Below, piece by piece: positions 24,426 through 36,459 of a stretch of DNA of 64,000 nucleotides. A program made the translations under genes and the position numbers. The notes under the pieces are model-generated. The model did not search any database and was not told the origin of the DNA. It saw only the letters and a program-made list of their open reading frames with translations. How positions within the stretch are numbered: the stretch's first letter is position 1; every line of letters starts with the position of its first letter. Origin of the DNA: Pisaster brevispinus (taxonomy: Eukaryota > Echinodermata > Asteroidea > Forcipulatida > Asteriidae); contig JAMKCF010000002.1 in assembly GCA_023634235.1 (NCBI GenBank), positions 12,103,091-12,167,090 on the forward strand, in the 5' to 3' direction.

Positions 24426-25167
24426 TTTCATGACAAAATGTACCCTTACACGTCGTGCGCCAGACGCCGCGCGGTGCCATGGCTAGGCACGTATGTTCTG
24501 TAGGAAAGATTAGTTAGTGCGCAAGTGCGAATTCAAGGCAACTATTGTTATGTGTACATACTATAAAACTATAATGTTGTAAACAAACGAGGTTTTTGAG
24601 GTGTTTGCTTTGTTTAATCATCACTGTTAACAGCTGCTAACGTGATCGTTCATGATTGTATCAGTGTATTGAATCTGAATGTGTAAACAATGCCTCTTTT
24701 ACGTCAGGTTGAGCCTAATTTTAACAAAATGAAACAATGAAATTAAAAAAAATGGCGAATTCGTTATTGGTGAAAGAAGTAACATTTTGTAAATTTGTAT
24801 GGGGGATAGGCAATTATTTATGTGCTTACAAAAATGAGGTCAACGTTTTTAGGAAACAAATAAAAAACAAAAAATCATTCATGAGGATATGAAGCTCCCA
24901 TATGTCCATAGATTGCGTTGCTACCATTTCAATTATTTTTGGGTAATTAGTGTCTGTTTACAGTGACACTCGATAGTGATACTGTGATAATAACGAGCAA
25001 ATGCTTTGAGTTATCACATGTCGAAGCCTGTGAAAAGGTGTCCTTGGGATCTTCTTGCATGCAAATGTGGCTGGAATTCAGTTCTCTTTAGGCTGTGCGT
25101 ATTTTTGTCTGTTTCCACAGATTCAACAAAGTGCCTCAAGAACAGTAAGATGATGCTCCATTTTATA

Positions 25168-26090
25168 CTTTCTTATCATTGAATTCCGTGTTTCCAAGAT
25201 ACCTTATCATTGAATTCCGAGTTTCCAAGATACCTTATCATTGAATTCCGTGTTTCCAAGATACCTTATCATTGAATTCCGAGTTTCCAAGATACCTTAT
25301 CATTGAATTCCGAGTTTCCAAGATACCTTATCATTGAATTCCGTGTTTCCAAGATACCTTATCATTGAATTCAGCGTTTCCAAGTTACCTTATCATTGAA
25401 TTCCGAGTTTCCAAGATACCTTATCATTGAATTCGGCGTTTCCAAGTTACCTTATCATTGAATTCCGTGTTTCCAAGATACCTTATCATTGAATTCCGTG
25501 TTTCCAAGATACCTTATCATTGAATTCGGCGTTTCCAAGATACCTTATCAATGAATTAAGCGTTTCCAAGATACCTTATCATTGAATTCAGCGTTTCCAA
25601 GATACCTTATCATTGAATTCCGTGTTTCCAAGTTACCTTATCATTGAATTCCGTGTTTCCAAGATACCTTATCATTGAATTCCGTGTTTCCAAGATACCT
25701 TATCATTGAATTCCGAGTTTCCAAGATACCTTATCATTGAATTCCGTGTTTCCAAGATACCTTATCATTGAATTCGGTGTTTCCAAGATACCTTATCATT
25801 GAATTCCGTGTTTCCAAGATACCTTATCATTGAATTCCGTGTTTCCAAGATACCTTATCAATGAATTCCGTGTTTCCAAGATACCTTATCATTGAATTCC
25901 GTGTTTCCAAGATACCTTATCATTGAATTCCGAGTTTCCAAGATACGTTATTATTGTACTCAGTTGTTTCCTAGATACCTTATCATTGAATTCTGTGTTT
26001 CCAAGATACCTTATCATTGAATTCCGAGTTTCGGGGATACGGTATCATTGAATTCCATGTTTCCAACAAAATATTCCGTGTTTCTGAGAT
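25168..26090. repeat. 31-bp satellite array with an EcoRI site in most units
   Basis: About 29 tandem units of 31 bp built on ACCTTATCATTGAATTCCG and TGTTTCCAAGAT. Most differ at one or two positions (CCGTG, CCGAG, CGGCG, CAGCG variants of the same segment), and the last units are more diverged. The equivalent place in copy B keeps only two units (33767-33840). Confidence 0.97.
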
Positions 26091-26664
26091 AAATTATCTC
26101 GGTAACTCAGTAACGTGATGGCAATTTAAGCTTCCGTAGTCTAAACATCCGACGTCAAAATTCGAGGCTCGTGAATAACGCCAGATAGCAGCCTTGAAGC
26201 ACCTGGCTGGATCCTGCCAGATGTACCTTTGACCTCGCATCCCATTCGCACGTGTACATACATTACATTACACTTGATTAATTACAAGCATTATGCCCAC
26301 GCAGAAGCTGACGATCGAATGTACAGCTCTGTTGGTGTATGTAAGTGACAAGGTACGCAGTTCGCCGCAGACCAATCATAACGCAGACATTGAAAGTTTA
26401 CGTCATTACACGTTTATCCATTGATATCATTTGGCCTGTAAAACTAGTGCATGTCTTTTTGCTTGCGGATAAAGATAGGGGACCTGTCTATGATCGCGGC
26501 GTCTTTTGATAATTACTGTTCTTAAATCAATACAGACGTAAGGTCCCTGGATCAGTAAATCCACGCGTCTTACAAATCGGTTATAATTATCTTCATTTGT
26601 GCTAGCTCTAAATATCAGTGGGTACAGACGTGGCTTGTTAGAGTCTCCCAGAACACTAGCGAAA

Positions 26665-26857
26665 ATGTGGACTCCGAAGTTAGCGATCCTTTTGTCCTTG
26701 GTGTTCTTTGCGAAAGCTGAGCTAACCCTCCGTGAGCTGTCGACGGTTTACCTACCGTACAGGTATTCGCCTAGCGGGGACGGACTATTCGCCCAAGGAG
26801 ATGGGTCCTCGAAACAGAGCGTGTACGACGGAGCTAATGCGATGGTATACACTGTCG
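26665..26857 (+). CDS. MSP130 first exon, copy A (alternative or orphan)
   Basis: A 193-nt coding exon from ATG to a GTGAGT donor, the same length as the exon at 34439-34631. It encodes a signal peptide (MWTPKLAILLSLVFFAKA) and the start of the mature protein, ending in NAMVYTVG. It has no stop and differs from copy B at only a few codons. No exon 2 lies between it and copy B, so it is either an upstream alternative first exon of the gene that continues at 38229, or an orphan left by the duplication. The upstream sequence (26100-26664) is conserved with copy B, so its promoter may also be intact. Confidence 0.7.
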
Positions 26858-27406
26858 GTGAGTTTATTCATCGAGGTCATAATGTATTTGAGTTTGTTTT
26901 TCTTTGGTGAAGAATTCGTGACTATAACTATTAGAACGTTTCTTTGTGTGTCCGGGTGCAAAAAGTTTATGGTGTAAAGTACATTGTACTTTGAGACCGT
27001 TACCTTCAAAACAACTTGTTTTTCTTGGCTCAGCTTTGTTTTGGTTGATGTATTGAACTAAATTCTATCAAGCTGGAGCAATGGTAATGTTTACGTTCAG
27101 TTTCTCATCACACGAATTTGATCTCTAGGGCAAATGAATCACGACCTTGGTAATTTCCTGATTGACACACAGTGATCGATTTCCCTTGTATTAATAAGCG
27201 AATATTGCTACGCAATATGTAGCACTTGCAACTCAAAAATTCGCCATTAGCTTTACTCAATATTAGCATCCTGTGTGCACAAAATCTGCTCAGTCAAAAA
27301 TATTTTGCTATGCAAAAATGTTGGATGAAATCGTTCCCTAACACACTTTCGTAGAGTGCGGTTCATTTATTTTCGGTCTAAATACACTTTTTTGCGTTCT
27401 AATAAC

Positions 27407-27480
27407 TTGATCAGCTAATTGCTCCACCAGATCCACCAGATACTCTTCAAGGGTATCTATTGGAGCAATTAGCTGATCAA
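27407..27480. repeat. Hairpin with perfect 20-bp arms
   Basis: 27407-27426 (TTGATCAGCTAATTGCTCCA) and 27461-27480 are perfect reverse complements. The copy B counterpart (35181-35254) keeps the structure with other changes in the arms. It lies in what would be MSP130 intron 1. Confidence 0.85.
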
Positions 27481-27839
27481 ATTGAAATAATCGATTTAGA
27501 ATCTATTCGCTTTGAACTTTCGTTATGATGCATGTTCTAAAAGTCCCTGAACTTGTTTGTTCTTTCATGTTTGTCTGATCATGGTTGAACGTAACATCAA
27601 ACGAGCTTAATCATACACTGGGTTTCATGTTGGATGAGTTCAGATCTATTAAAGCGGTTAGACTCAGAACACAACTCCGTCAATCACCGTAGTTATGTGA
27701 ACTTATAAACGCCTCGCTTGTAGACGTCGCTGTTTTGTGCATAATATTTATAGCCTTGGATTCAACAAATAAAAAGAAATCCTAACCTTCTATCACACTC
27801 ACTGATGACAGCAAGCATGTCAGTGAGAGATAATAAGTC

Positions 27840-28690
27840 GTAATTACGGCTAGATAATAAGTCGCAATGAGGACACAATAAATAGTACGTTGACCAAAAA
27901 AAAAAAAAAAATACTTAAAAAAAAAAGTATCATAACATTTTAGTAAAGCTATACTTTGCATGGCACTAACGGGCTTTCGTAGTTTGATTTTGTTTTGCTA
28001 AAATTGAAGTCAACAACGCCGGCGCACCCCGTCTGAATATTCATAATGCCATTGACACACCGACAGATTACTGAATTCGTACTGGATATAAAGGTTCATT
28101 GAGAAAATGAACTTGGCATTCCAGTGCCTGGAATACTGTTTTTTTGAAATGCACTGCATGTTATTATCGTTTTTGTGTCATTGTTAGAATGTGGCATTGT
28201 GACTAAAATACTCGTTAAAGGTGGGGCCATAGACTGGTAAGTACACTGTACTCCAAAAATAATGAACATTATATATCGCAATGAGGACACAATAACTAGT
28301 ACGTTGACCAAAAAAAAAATAAATAAATAAAAAAGAATACTTAAAAAAAAAAGTATCATAACATTTTAGTAAAGCTATACTTTGCATGGCACTAACGGGC
28401 TAGTGTAGATTTATTTTGTTTTTGCTAAAATTGAAGTCAACAACGCCTGCGCACCCCGTCTGAATAACATAATGCCATTGACTCACCGACAGATTACTGA
28501 ATTCGTACTGGATAAGGTTCATTGAGAAAGTGAACTTGACATTCCAGTGCCTGGAATACTGTTTTTGGAAATGCACTGCATATTATTATCGTTTTTGTGT
28601 CATTGTTAGAATGTGGCATTGTGACTAAAATGCGCGTGAAAGGTGGGGCCATAGACTGGTAAGTACACTGTACTCCAAAAATAATGAACA
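27840..28690. repeat. Internal tandem duplication, unit about 430 bp
   Basis: The stretch from CGCAATGAGGACACAATAA to CTCCAAAAATAATGAACATT occurs twice in succession (27870-28272 and 28277-28690). Copy A has it once (19745-20160). Confidence 0.85.
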
Positions 28691-29018
28691 TTAAAAACTT
28701 ACTTGGTAAGACTGCAGCTGTTGATAGTATAAACTATTTTGAGAAAGGATTCCCTTTGAAGTAGTGTGGTCTAGAAAATTGTTCACCCAATAATACATTT
28801 TAATTCCAAAAGTACATTCATGCATTTATCATTTTCCAGATTTTTTTTTAGGGTGTCCGTTCGCGATCGGTGTTACCTCGCTCAACGTTTTTTCTTCTTC
28901 TCCTTCTTCCCCCCCCCCCGTCTTCTCAGCAAGGAACTGTATTCAGCTGAAACTTTCACATGTGAAATTCATTGTATTTTTCCTTATAAGTTAGGTTGTA
29001 TTGCTTCTGATTGGCACC

Positions 29019-29243
29019 CAATTTGGGTTTGAACAAAGAAAAATTGACTGGAGCGGGACTTGAACCAACGACCTCCGGATTAACGTACCGGCGCTATACC
29101 AATTGAGCTATCCAGCCCTATGTTGGCGGTCTCCCTATTAGTCAATATCTTTGTTCGGGGTGCCAGTCAGAAGTCATGCAACCGTTAGCTGCCGTGTAGC
29201 CAGGGATCACACTCAAGTTTACGATACAACCTGGGATTCGAAT
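29019..29243 (-). mobile_element. tRNA-derived SINE, family 1
   Basis: The same head and body blocks as the copy at 21357-21590. The copy A sequence at this point has the plus-oriented SINE at 20498-20630 and further sequence, so the SINE content was rearranged after duplication. Confidence 0.75.
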
Positions 29244-29303
29244 TTGTAATAATAAATATCAAGTAATAAACCACAGGCGAAACTGACTGGGTAATGTTTT
29301 TTT

Positions 29304-29398
29304 ATAATTTGGGTTTGGACACAGAAAAATTTACTGGAGCGGGACTTGAACCAACGACCTCCGGATTAACGTATCGGCGCTATACCAACTGCCCTACC
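29304..29398 (-). mobile_element. tRNA-derived SINE, family 1, truncated
   Basis: Counterpart of 21672-21765. It joins directly to the GGTCCGGATTGGATCGAAAG fragment of another repeat. Confidence 0.6.
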
Positions 29399-29690
29399 AG
29401 GTCCGGATTGGATCGAAAGCTAAGGCCATCTCCCCTACTAATTTTATATATCACCAGTCATCAGGATTATCCTGTTTGCAACTCTACGGTTTCATTAGAC
29501 CCTCACCATTCGTAGTAAGAAACTTAATTTTCTGTTGTGGTATCCCTTCGTGGTGATCCCTTTGAGTTGCTTGTCTTTTGTTGTTATTTGTTTTTACTGT
29601 ATCCATTTCCCCCCTACTCTTTACCTGTATAAATGGATATGTTTGTGTTTGTTCTTGTTTATGCCTCTGACGAAGGTCCGGATTGGGTCG

Positions 29691-29763
29691 AAAGCTAAGG
29701 CCATCTCCCCTACAAATTGTATATATACTTTTAAAAATTAGTAGGGGAGATGGCCTTAGCTTT
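29691..29763. repeat. Perfect 23-bp inverted repeat
   Basis: AAAGCTAAGGCCATCTCCCC and the next three bases at 29691-29713 are repeated inverted at 29741-29763 with a 27-bp AT-rich spacer. The left arm is the end of the hammerhead-like repeat (CTGACGA at 29667-29673), so two copies of one element end face each other. Confidence 0.85.
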
Positions 29764-29941
29764 ATCACCCTACCTTTAAGTTGAACAGTGTTGTCGATTA
29801 TCGTTGAATTGGGGCGTTGAGCATACGGGGTTGAACGTTGAGTGAACTCTTGTAGTCAAACAGATTGATTATGCATTCTCAAGTGCTTCGCTATCCTTTG
29901 ACTATTTTTCATAAACAACATTTTCTAAGTTTTGATTCATA

Positions 29942-31107
29942 ATGGCCAAAAGAACCTCAGTATATGTGTTACTGGTTTGTTCACTTGCTACAGGCGGACT
30001 CCTGGTAGTTGTTAGTGCTCAACCACTGGTGTCTGTTATGATTTTAACACCAGAGGCCGATCGTAAGGAGGGCGAGCGGGTTGATATGAAGTGCACCGCT
30101 ACAAACCTCGAGTCGGATCACATTGTGGAGTGGAGAACCGATGATCCTGATCACCACTGATTCAAGATTCGTGTTCAACACACAGGAAGATGCGATCCAT
30201 GAGATGACGATTCAAGAACTCACCATCACCAACGTGCAAAGGGACGATTCAAAAAGGTTTTTTTTGCGAAGTATATCACCCCAACCAAGATGGAGGTTCT
30301 GACGTGGTGATCTTATCAAGAAGTGTGACACTGTCGGTTTTTTACGCACCTATTGCGTCCTTCCCTATGTGTAACCCTGCTGGTCCCATCACGGTGGAAA
30401 ATGGAACAGGTCTTAATATGAGATGCACATCTGAGAGTGGAAACCGAGCAGTCAGCATGAATATCACTCCCACTGCTGGATACCCCCGATGGACATCGCA
30501 AATTGTTGACGAAACCGACTTACTCGTAAGAACATTTGATCTGACAGCAACCGTAGCTAATGATGGTGTTGCATTCGAATGCACCATTACATCGACCGCA
30601 TTCCGCGATGAGCAACGCTCTTGTACCATCGGATCCATTGCCGTTATTAGGAACACGGCGATGTCGACCACAAGAGACCCTACTACATCTTCCACATCAA
30701 CACCCTGGGAGCCAATAACTTCAACGTCCACAGACTTTACCACACCTGATGCATCCACCGACATCATCCAGGAAACAGGTAGCATGACAAAATACACCAC
30801 TATATCTCAGAGTATAAAATCACAGCCAACTGGAGTCACAAGCACTCCAAGTCTGACACAGTTGTCTCCATCCCAAACTCAAATATGGATCACAGCTTTA
30901 ACAGCTTCCCTGGTCTTCAATGTAATATTGGTCATCATCATCGTCATTCTCGTCGTCTGTGTGGTCAGAAAAAGCAGCCCCGTCAAAAGATCCAGAGACG
31001 CTAACAAAGAGGACCCCTGCGTTGAGATGCAGCCAAAGGAGGACACGAATAGATTCTACGCTACGCAGATTCCTAGAGCTGCAAACACCAGCATAACTAG
31101 CCAGTGA
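29942..31107 (+). pseudogene. Broken copy of the two-Ig-domain membrane protein
   Basis: Colinear and near-identical to 21953-23146, with the same start context and stop. A 29-bp deletion at about 30151 removes sequence inside Ig domain 1 and shifts the frame to a stop at 30158-30160. A T-run at 30258-30265 is one base longer than in the intact copy. The net change of -28 does not restore the frame. Downstream, a 267-residue frame (30304-31107) keeps Ig domain 2, the stalk, the membrane helix and the tail with few changes, so the breaks are recent. A transcript could only give a short truncated product, or a fragment without a signal peptide. Confidence 0.85.
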
Positions 31108-32064
31108 GTGGACACGGAGTGTCATGTATACTTTTGCTGGGGGAGGTATCAGAATGTTCACAATTAGAAAGTCGTAACAACGTTGTAGAATACATGCTTC
31201 TTCGAATGGACCGTGTAACCTGTGACATCACAAGTTGTACACACTCTTAAATGGAAGAAAGCATCAAATCTTACATTTTTTGGTAGAGGGGCCATCTCAA
31301 GACATGTTCATCTGTTGTTTTTTAACTCTTAAGTTTATATGTGGACCTTATGACACAAAATGTACAATTTCCCTTATGACCAGTGTTAGTATCTCGCCTG
31401 CCAGAAAGGCTCTGGAATGTACAAACTCGTTTGGAACAAAGGTAACACGGTATTGGTAAACTAAAACCTGATCGCGTCTGTGAAAAATAACGTACCTACC
31501 AGGGCGGTTTTGTACAGGCCCGATGTATTAATGTTGTAAGGGCAATGCAGTTCCGTATTGGTAACTTGCAGCTTTATTCGGGAATATTTCAGGAGGCACC
31601 AATGCAAAGACCAGGGCCACGAAGGTAATTACTTATAAAATTGGAGCTTTTGTTAAGTAAATGTTTGTGTATTATCGACAGTCAATATCGATAATAATGG
31701 ATGATTTTTTCGCAAATACACTATTTACGAGCGCTTTAACCATAAAACGAGGTGCATGCTGGTCTAGATGTGTCATTATCCAGACTAGCATGTACTTCAA
31801 TCAACCGCTAGCAGTGGTTCTAAGTCAGTGGTCGCGGTTGTTTTATCTACCCGATAGCCAATATGTGCATCAGTGCCTGTGGTAGCGCCCTCACGTGGAT
31901 TAACCCCAGGACATTAACCTTTGATAATCACAAGTTAGAGCGCTGGGGAGCGTTTCTTTCCCCATTGTACATCAAAATTGCCACAGCACCCGATCTCGGC
32001 CAATCACGCGCAATATTTTGTATGCTGACGTCGACTACTTCATGCATTTTACCATGCCTCTCAC

Positions 32065-32405
32065 GTATATATTTGGTGAGTCTTGTGGTAGTATATTTTT
32101 AGTAATTCCTCTTTTTTGGAAGTATATATTTAGCAATTCTTGGTTTTTTAATGTATATAATTAGCAATTCTTGTTTTTGGAAGTATACGTTTGGTGAGTC
32201 TTGTTTTTTCTATTTATTTGTTTATTTTTAGCAATTCTTGTTTTTTGGAAGTAGATATTTTGCAAGTCTTGTTTTTGGAAGTCTAGCCTATATTGAGCAA
32301 ATCTCGTTTTGGAATGTTTAATTGGCGAGTATTGTTTTTTGGAAGTGTGTATTTAGCCATTCTTGTTTTTTGGAAGTCCGCATTTGACGAGTCTTGTCTT
32401 TTCAT
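32065..32405. repeat. Degenerate minisatellite, copy B
   Basis: Counterpart of 24090-24425, with small length differences in single units. Confidence 0.7.
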
Positions 32406-33289
32406 GACAAAATGTACCCTCACAAGTCGTGCGCCCGAAGCCGCGCGGTGTCAGAGCTAGGCACGTACGTTCTGTAGGAAAGATTAGCTAGTGCGCAAGT
32501 GCGAATTCAAGGCAACTATTGTTATGTGTACATACTATACAATTAGGTGTTGTAAACAAACTAGGTTTCGAGGTGTTTGTTTTGTTTAATCATCACTGTT
32601 AACAGCTGCTAACGTGATCGTTCATGATTGTATCAGTGTATTGAATCTGAATGTGTAAACAATGCCTCTTTCACGTCATGTTGAGCCTAATTTTCACAAA
32701 ATAAAACAATGAAAATAAAAAATGGCGAATTCGTTATTATTTATGTGCTTACAAAAATGAGGTCAAAGTTTTTAGGAAACAAAATAAAAAACAGAAAATC
32801 ATTCATGAGGATATGAAGCTCCCAGATGTCCATAGATTGCGTTGCTACCATTTCAATTATTTGGGGGTAATTAGTGTCTGATTATAGTGACACTCGATAG
32901 TGATACTGTGATAATAACGAGCACACGCTTTGAGTTATCACATGTCGAAGCTTGTGAAAAGGTGTTCTTGGGATCTTCTTGCATGCAAATGTGGCTGGAG
33001 TTCAGTTTTAGATTTTTCCTTTAGGCTGTGCGTATTTTTGTCTGTTTACACAGATCCAACAAAGTGCATTAAGAACAGTAAGATGATGCTCCATTTTATA
33101 CTTTCTAAAATGCCCCCCCCCCTAAAGAATAAGAAGGTATAAAGTAGTTTGTAAAATCAAACCATTCAATTCATGTAAACTACTTTTCAACTCTTCACAA
33201 AAACTTCTGGAATTGAATGAATTGAAAAATACTAAATCCAAAACAATCTATGAAAACAAACATTCGGACATTCAAGAAAAAACATTAAC

Positions 33290-33680
33290 AACTTGCGGTG
33301 ACACCAAAGCATGTTTCTTTCCTGTCAATTATCTGGGAGTTGTCCTCTCGATCGCGCGCTTCCCTCACAAATGAAAACACCCATTTACGAGTGGTATTTA
33401 GGGATTGGAAAAGGAGCCCTTAGCGGTAAGTTTTAGGGCGAAAATAATATCTAGATTTTCGAAACCTAACTTATCTCTCTCTACCCTCGTGCAGTTGGCT
33501 GCACCCAAGTTTGAAGTCAACAACTCCAAGGTGGACCGTATTTGAACAGTCCTCAAAAGCAATGACCATATGACCCTAAAAGCATTTGTGTGCGGGATTA
33601 TTAGTTTGACCAAGGTTCCATTGATTGAGTGTAGCAGGGCGCCATCTCGTGATTAATCCTGCCCAATTATTTTCTATTAG
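33290..33680. promoter_or_regulatory. Upstream MSP130 segment conserved between paralogues
   Basis: Matches 53470-53880 and its duplicate in ordered blocks: GTGACACCAAA, TGTCAATTAT, GATTGG.AAGG, CTAACTTA and a GCGCCATC.GTGAT block followed by AATTATTTT. The flanking MSP130 first exons are the only shared genes. The conservation between otherwise diverged blocks may reflect shared ancestry only or regulatory constraint. Confidence 0.35.
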
Positions 33681-33709
33681 AAAGGTGGCTATGATGATCG
33701 CAGCAACCT

Positions 33710-33970
33710 AAACATCCGACGTCACACTTCGAGGTTCGTGAATATCGCCAGATAGCAGCCTTGTGTTTCCAAGATACCTTATCATTGAATTCCGAGTTTC
33801 GGGGATACGGTATCATTGAATTCCATGTTTCCAACAAAATATTCCGTGTTTCTGAGATAAATTATCTCGGTAACTCAGTAACGTGATGGCAATCTAAGCT
33901 TCCGTAGTCTAAACATCCGACGTCACAATTCGAGGCTCGTGAATAACGCCAGATAGCAGCCTTGAAGCAC
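33710..33970. repeat. Satellite remnant between 55-bp direct repeats
   Basis: TAAACATCCGACGTCAC through GATAGCAGCCTTG occurs at 33710-33765 and again at 33910-33965. Two 31-bp satellite units and their diverged end lie between. In copy A only the right-hand repeat is present after the large array. Confidence 0.75.
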
Positions 33971-34438
33971 CTGGCTGGATCCTGCCAGATGTACCTCTGA
34001 CCTCGCATCCCATTCACACGTGTACATACATTACATTACCCTTGATTAATTACAAGCATTATGCCCATCACGCAGAAGCAGACGATCGAAAGTACAGTTC
34101 TGTTGGTGTAATGTATGTACAAGTGACAAGGTACGCAGTTCGCCGCAGACCAATCATAACGCAGACATTGAATGTTTACGTCATTGCACGTTTATCCATT
34201 GATACCATTTGGCCTGTAAAACTAGTGCCTGTCTTTTTGCTTGCGGACAAAGATAGGGGACCTGTCTACGATTGCGGCGTCTTTTGATAATTACTATTCT
34301 TAAATCAATACAGACGTAAGGTCCCTGGATCAGTAAATCCACGCGTCTTACAAATCAGTTATAATTCTCTTCATTTGTGCTCTAAATATCAGTGGGTACA
34401 GACGTGGCTTGTTAGAGTCTCCCAGAACACCAGCGAAA

Positions 34439-36367
34439 ATGTGGACTCCGAAGTTAGCGATCCTTTTGTCCTTGGTGTTCTTTGCGAAAGCTGAGCTAAC
34501 CCTCCGTGAGCTGTCGACGGTTTACCTACCGTACGGGTATTCGCCTAGCGGGGACGGACTATTCGCCCAAGGAGATGGGTCCTCGGAACAGAGCGTGTAC
34601 GACGCAGCTAATGCGATGGTATACACTGTCGGTGAGTTTATTCATCGAGGTCATAATGTATTTGAGTTTGTTTTTCTTTTGGTGAAGAATTCGTGACTAT
34701 AACTATTAGAACGTTTCTTTGTGTGTCCGGGTTCAAAAAGTCTATGGTGTAAAGTACATTGTACTTTGAGACCGTGACCTTCAAACAACTTGTTTTTTTT
34801 GGCTCAGTTTTGTTTTGGTTGATGTATTGAACTAAATTCTATCAAGCTGGAGCAAGGGTAATGTTTACGTTCAGTTTCTCATCACACGACTTTGATCTCT
34901 AGGGCGAATGAATCATGACCTTGGTAATTTCCTGATTGACACACAGTGATTGATTTCCCTTGTATTAATAAGCGAATATTGTTACGCAATTTGTAGCAAT
35001 TGCAACTCAAAAATTCGCCATTAGCTTTACTCAATATTAGCATCCTGTGTGCACAAAATCTGCTCAGTCAAAAATATTTTGCTATGCAAAAATGATGGAT
35101 GAAATCGTTCCCTAACACACTTTCGTAAAGCGCGATTCATTTATTTTTGGTCTAACTACACTTGTTTGTGTTCTAATAACTTGATCAGCTAATTGCTCCA
35201 CCAGATCCACCAGATACTCTTCAAGGGTATCTGGTGAAGCAATTAGCTGATCAAATTGAAACAATCGATTTAGAATCTCTCCCGCTTTGAACTTTCGTTA
35301 TGATGCATGTTTCAAAAGTCCCTGAACTTGTTTGTTCTTTCATGTTTGTTTGACCATGGTTGAACGTAACATCATACACTGGGTTTCATGTTGGATGAGT
35401 TAAAATCTATTAAAGCGGTTAGACTCAGAACACAACTCCGTCAATCACCGTAGGTATGCGACCTTATAAACGCCTCACTTGTAAACGTCATTTTTTTCTC
35501 GTAGCCTATGTGCATAATATTTATAGCCTTGGATTTACAGCTGGGAGGCCAGATTCATTAATCACTTCGACTGGGTTGTTGTCTCAGGCCGGGCTTGGGG
35601 TAGCTCGGAGAGACAGTAAGCAGTCATGGCTCGAAACTCCACGCAATCGACGAATGAGCAATGGGTCCATATTGTTTGTGTTTGTGTGGACCACCAAATA
35701 ATGAGCTTGTTTTTGAAGCCTAGACACATAACTATGAAACTGTAAGATTTGAAACTTTGCAGTGGCGTAACAAGAGTTGTTGGGGTTGCAAGCGAGGGCA
35801 AAGACACCAAAAATATTAAAAGCGGCATAACGACAAACTACTCTGGACTATCATGTTTTTTACTTAAATTTTAGTTTAAAAGTCGATTTAAAACATGGAC
35901 TATTTTACGGGCGCTTGTCTCAATTATGACGATTGATGCTCTATTTAAACCAGGATGCCTTTTAATCAGCAGATGTTTTGCAAATCTTGGTTCGCTCGCA
36001 TTGCCGTAAAATGTTTTCACTTCCATTATTTTGTGTAGGGAATACTTTGTGAAGAAGGGCGTAGCTGACATTTTGCAGTATCTGTTGTGTGTATAGCAGC
36101 TTATTCGACGGAAACTCATTTAAGAACAGGTGTTTTCCACGTGCTGGTTTAGTTATGCTCTAGTTTCCTCTTCCTGTATCAAGGCGGCTGTACAGACAAA
36201 AACAGACCGGTAGTAAGTGTCAGGCGATTTCGACCCATAATGAATAAATTTGTTTCTTATCCGCATGTATACGGTGCGAAGTTAAAAAAAAAAAAAAAAA
36301 AAAAAACAAAAACAACAACAATAACAACAACGACGACGACAACGACGACGACGACGACAGCAGCAGC

Positions 36368-36459
<92 letters not shown>

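Larger units (their letters stand above)
19421..27758 (+). repeat. Segmental duplication, copy A (8.3 kb)
   Basis: Starts GATTCAACAAATAAAAAG and ends at AGCCTTGG, where copy B (27759-35531) begins again with the same 18 bases. Order is kept between the copies: SINE cluster, Ig-domain gene, TTTTTGGAAGTATAT minisatellite, 31-bp satellite, MSP130 first exon, and an inverted repeat with 20-bp arms. Copy A alone has the 208-bp element at 19471-19678 and the large 31-bp array. Confidence 0.9.
27759..35531 (+). repeat. Segmental duplication, copy B (7.8 kb)
   Basis: Direct tandem partner of 19421-27758. Its differences are an extra 430-bp internal duplication, a broken Ig gene and only two 31-bp satellite units. 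It also has about 650 bp of upstream MSP130-type sequence (33100-33760) where copy A has the array. Confidence 0.9.

Noticed and set aside
25168..26090. 31-bp array as a CRISPR
   Set aside because: There are no spacers, the units abut directly, and the surrounding genome is eukaryotic.
613..29398. Family-1 tRNA-like sequences as working tRNA genes
   Set aside because: They share a long non-tRNA body, occur as truncated copies and have no intact cloverleaf with a terminator.
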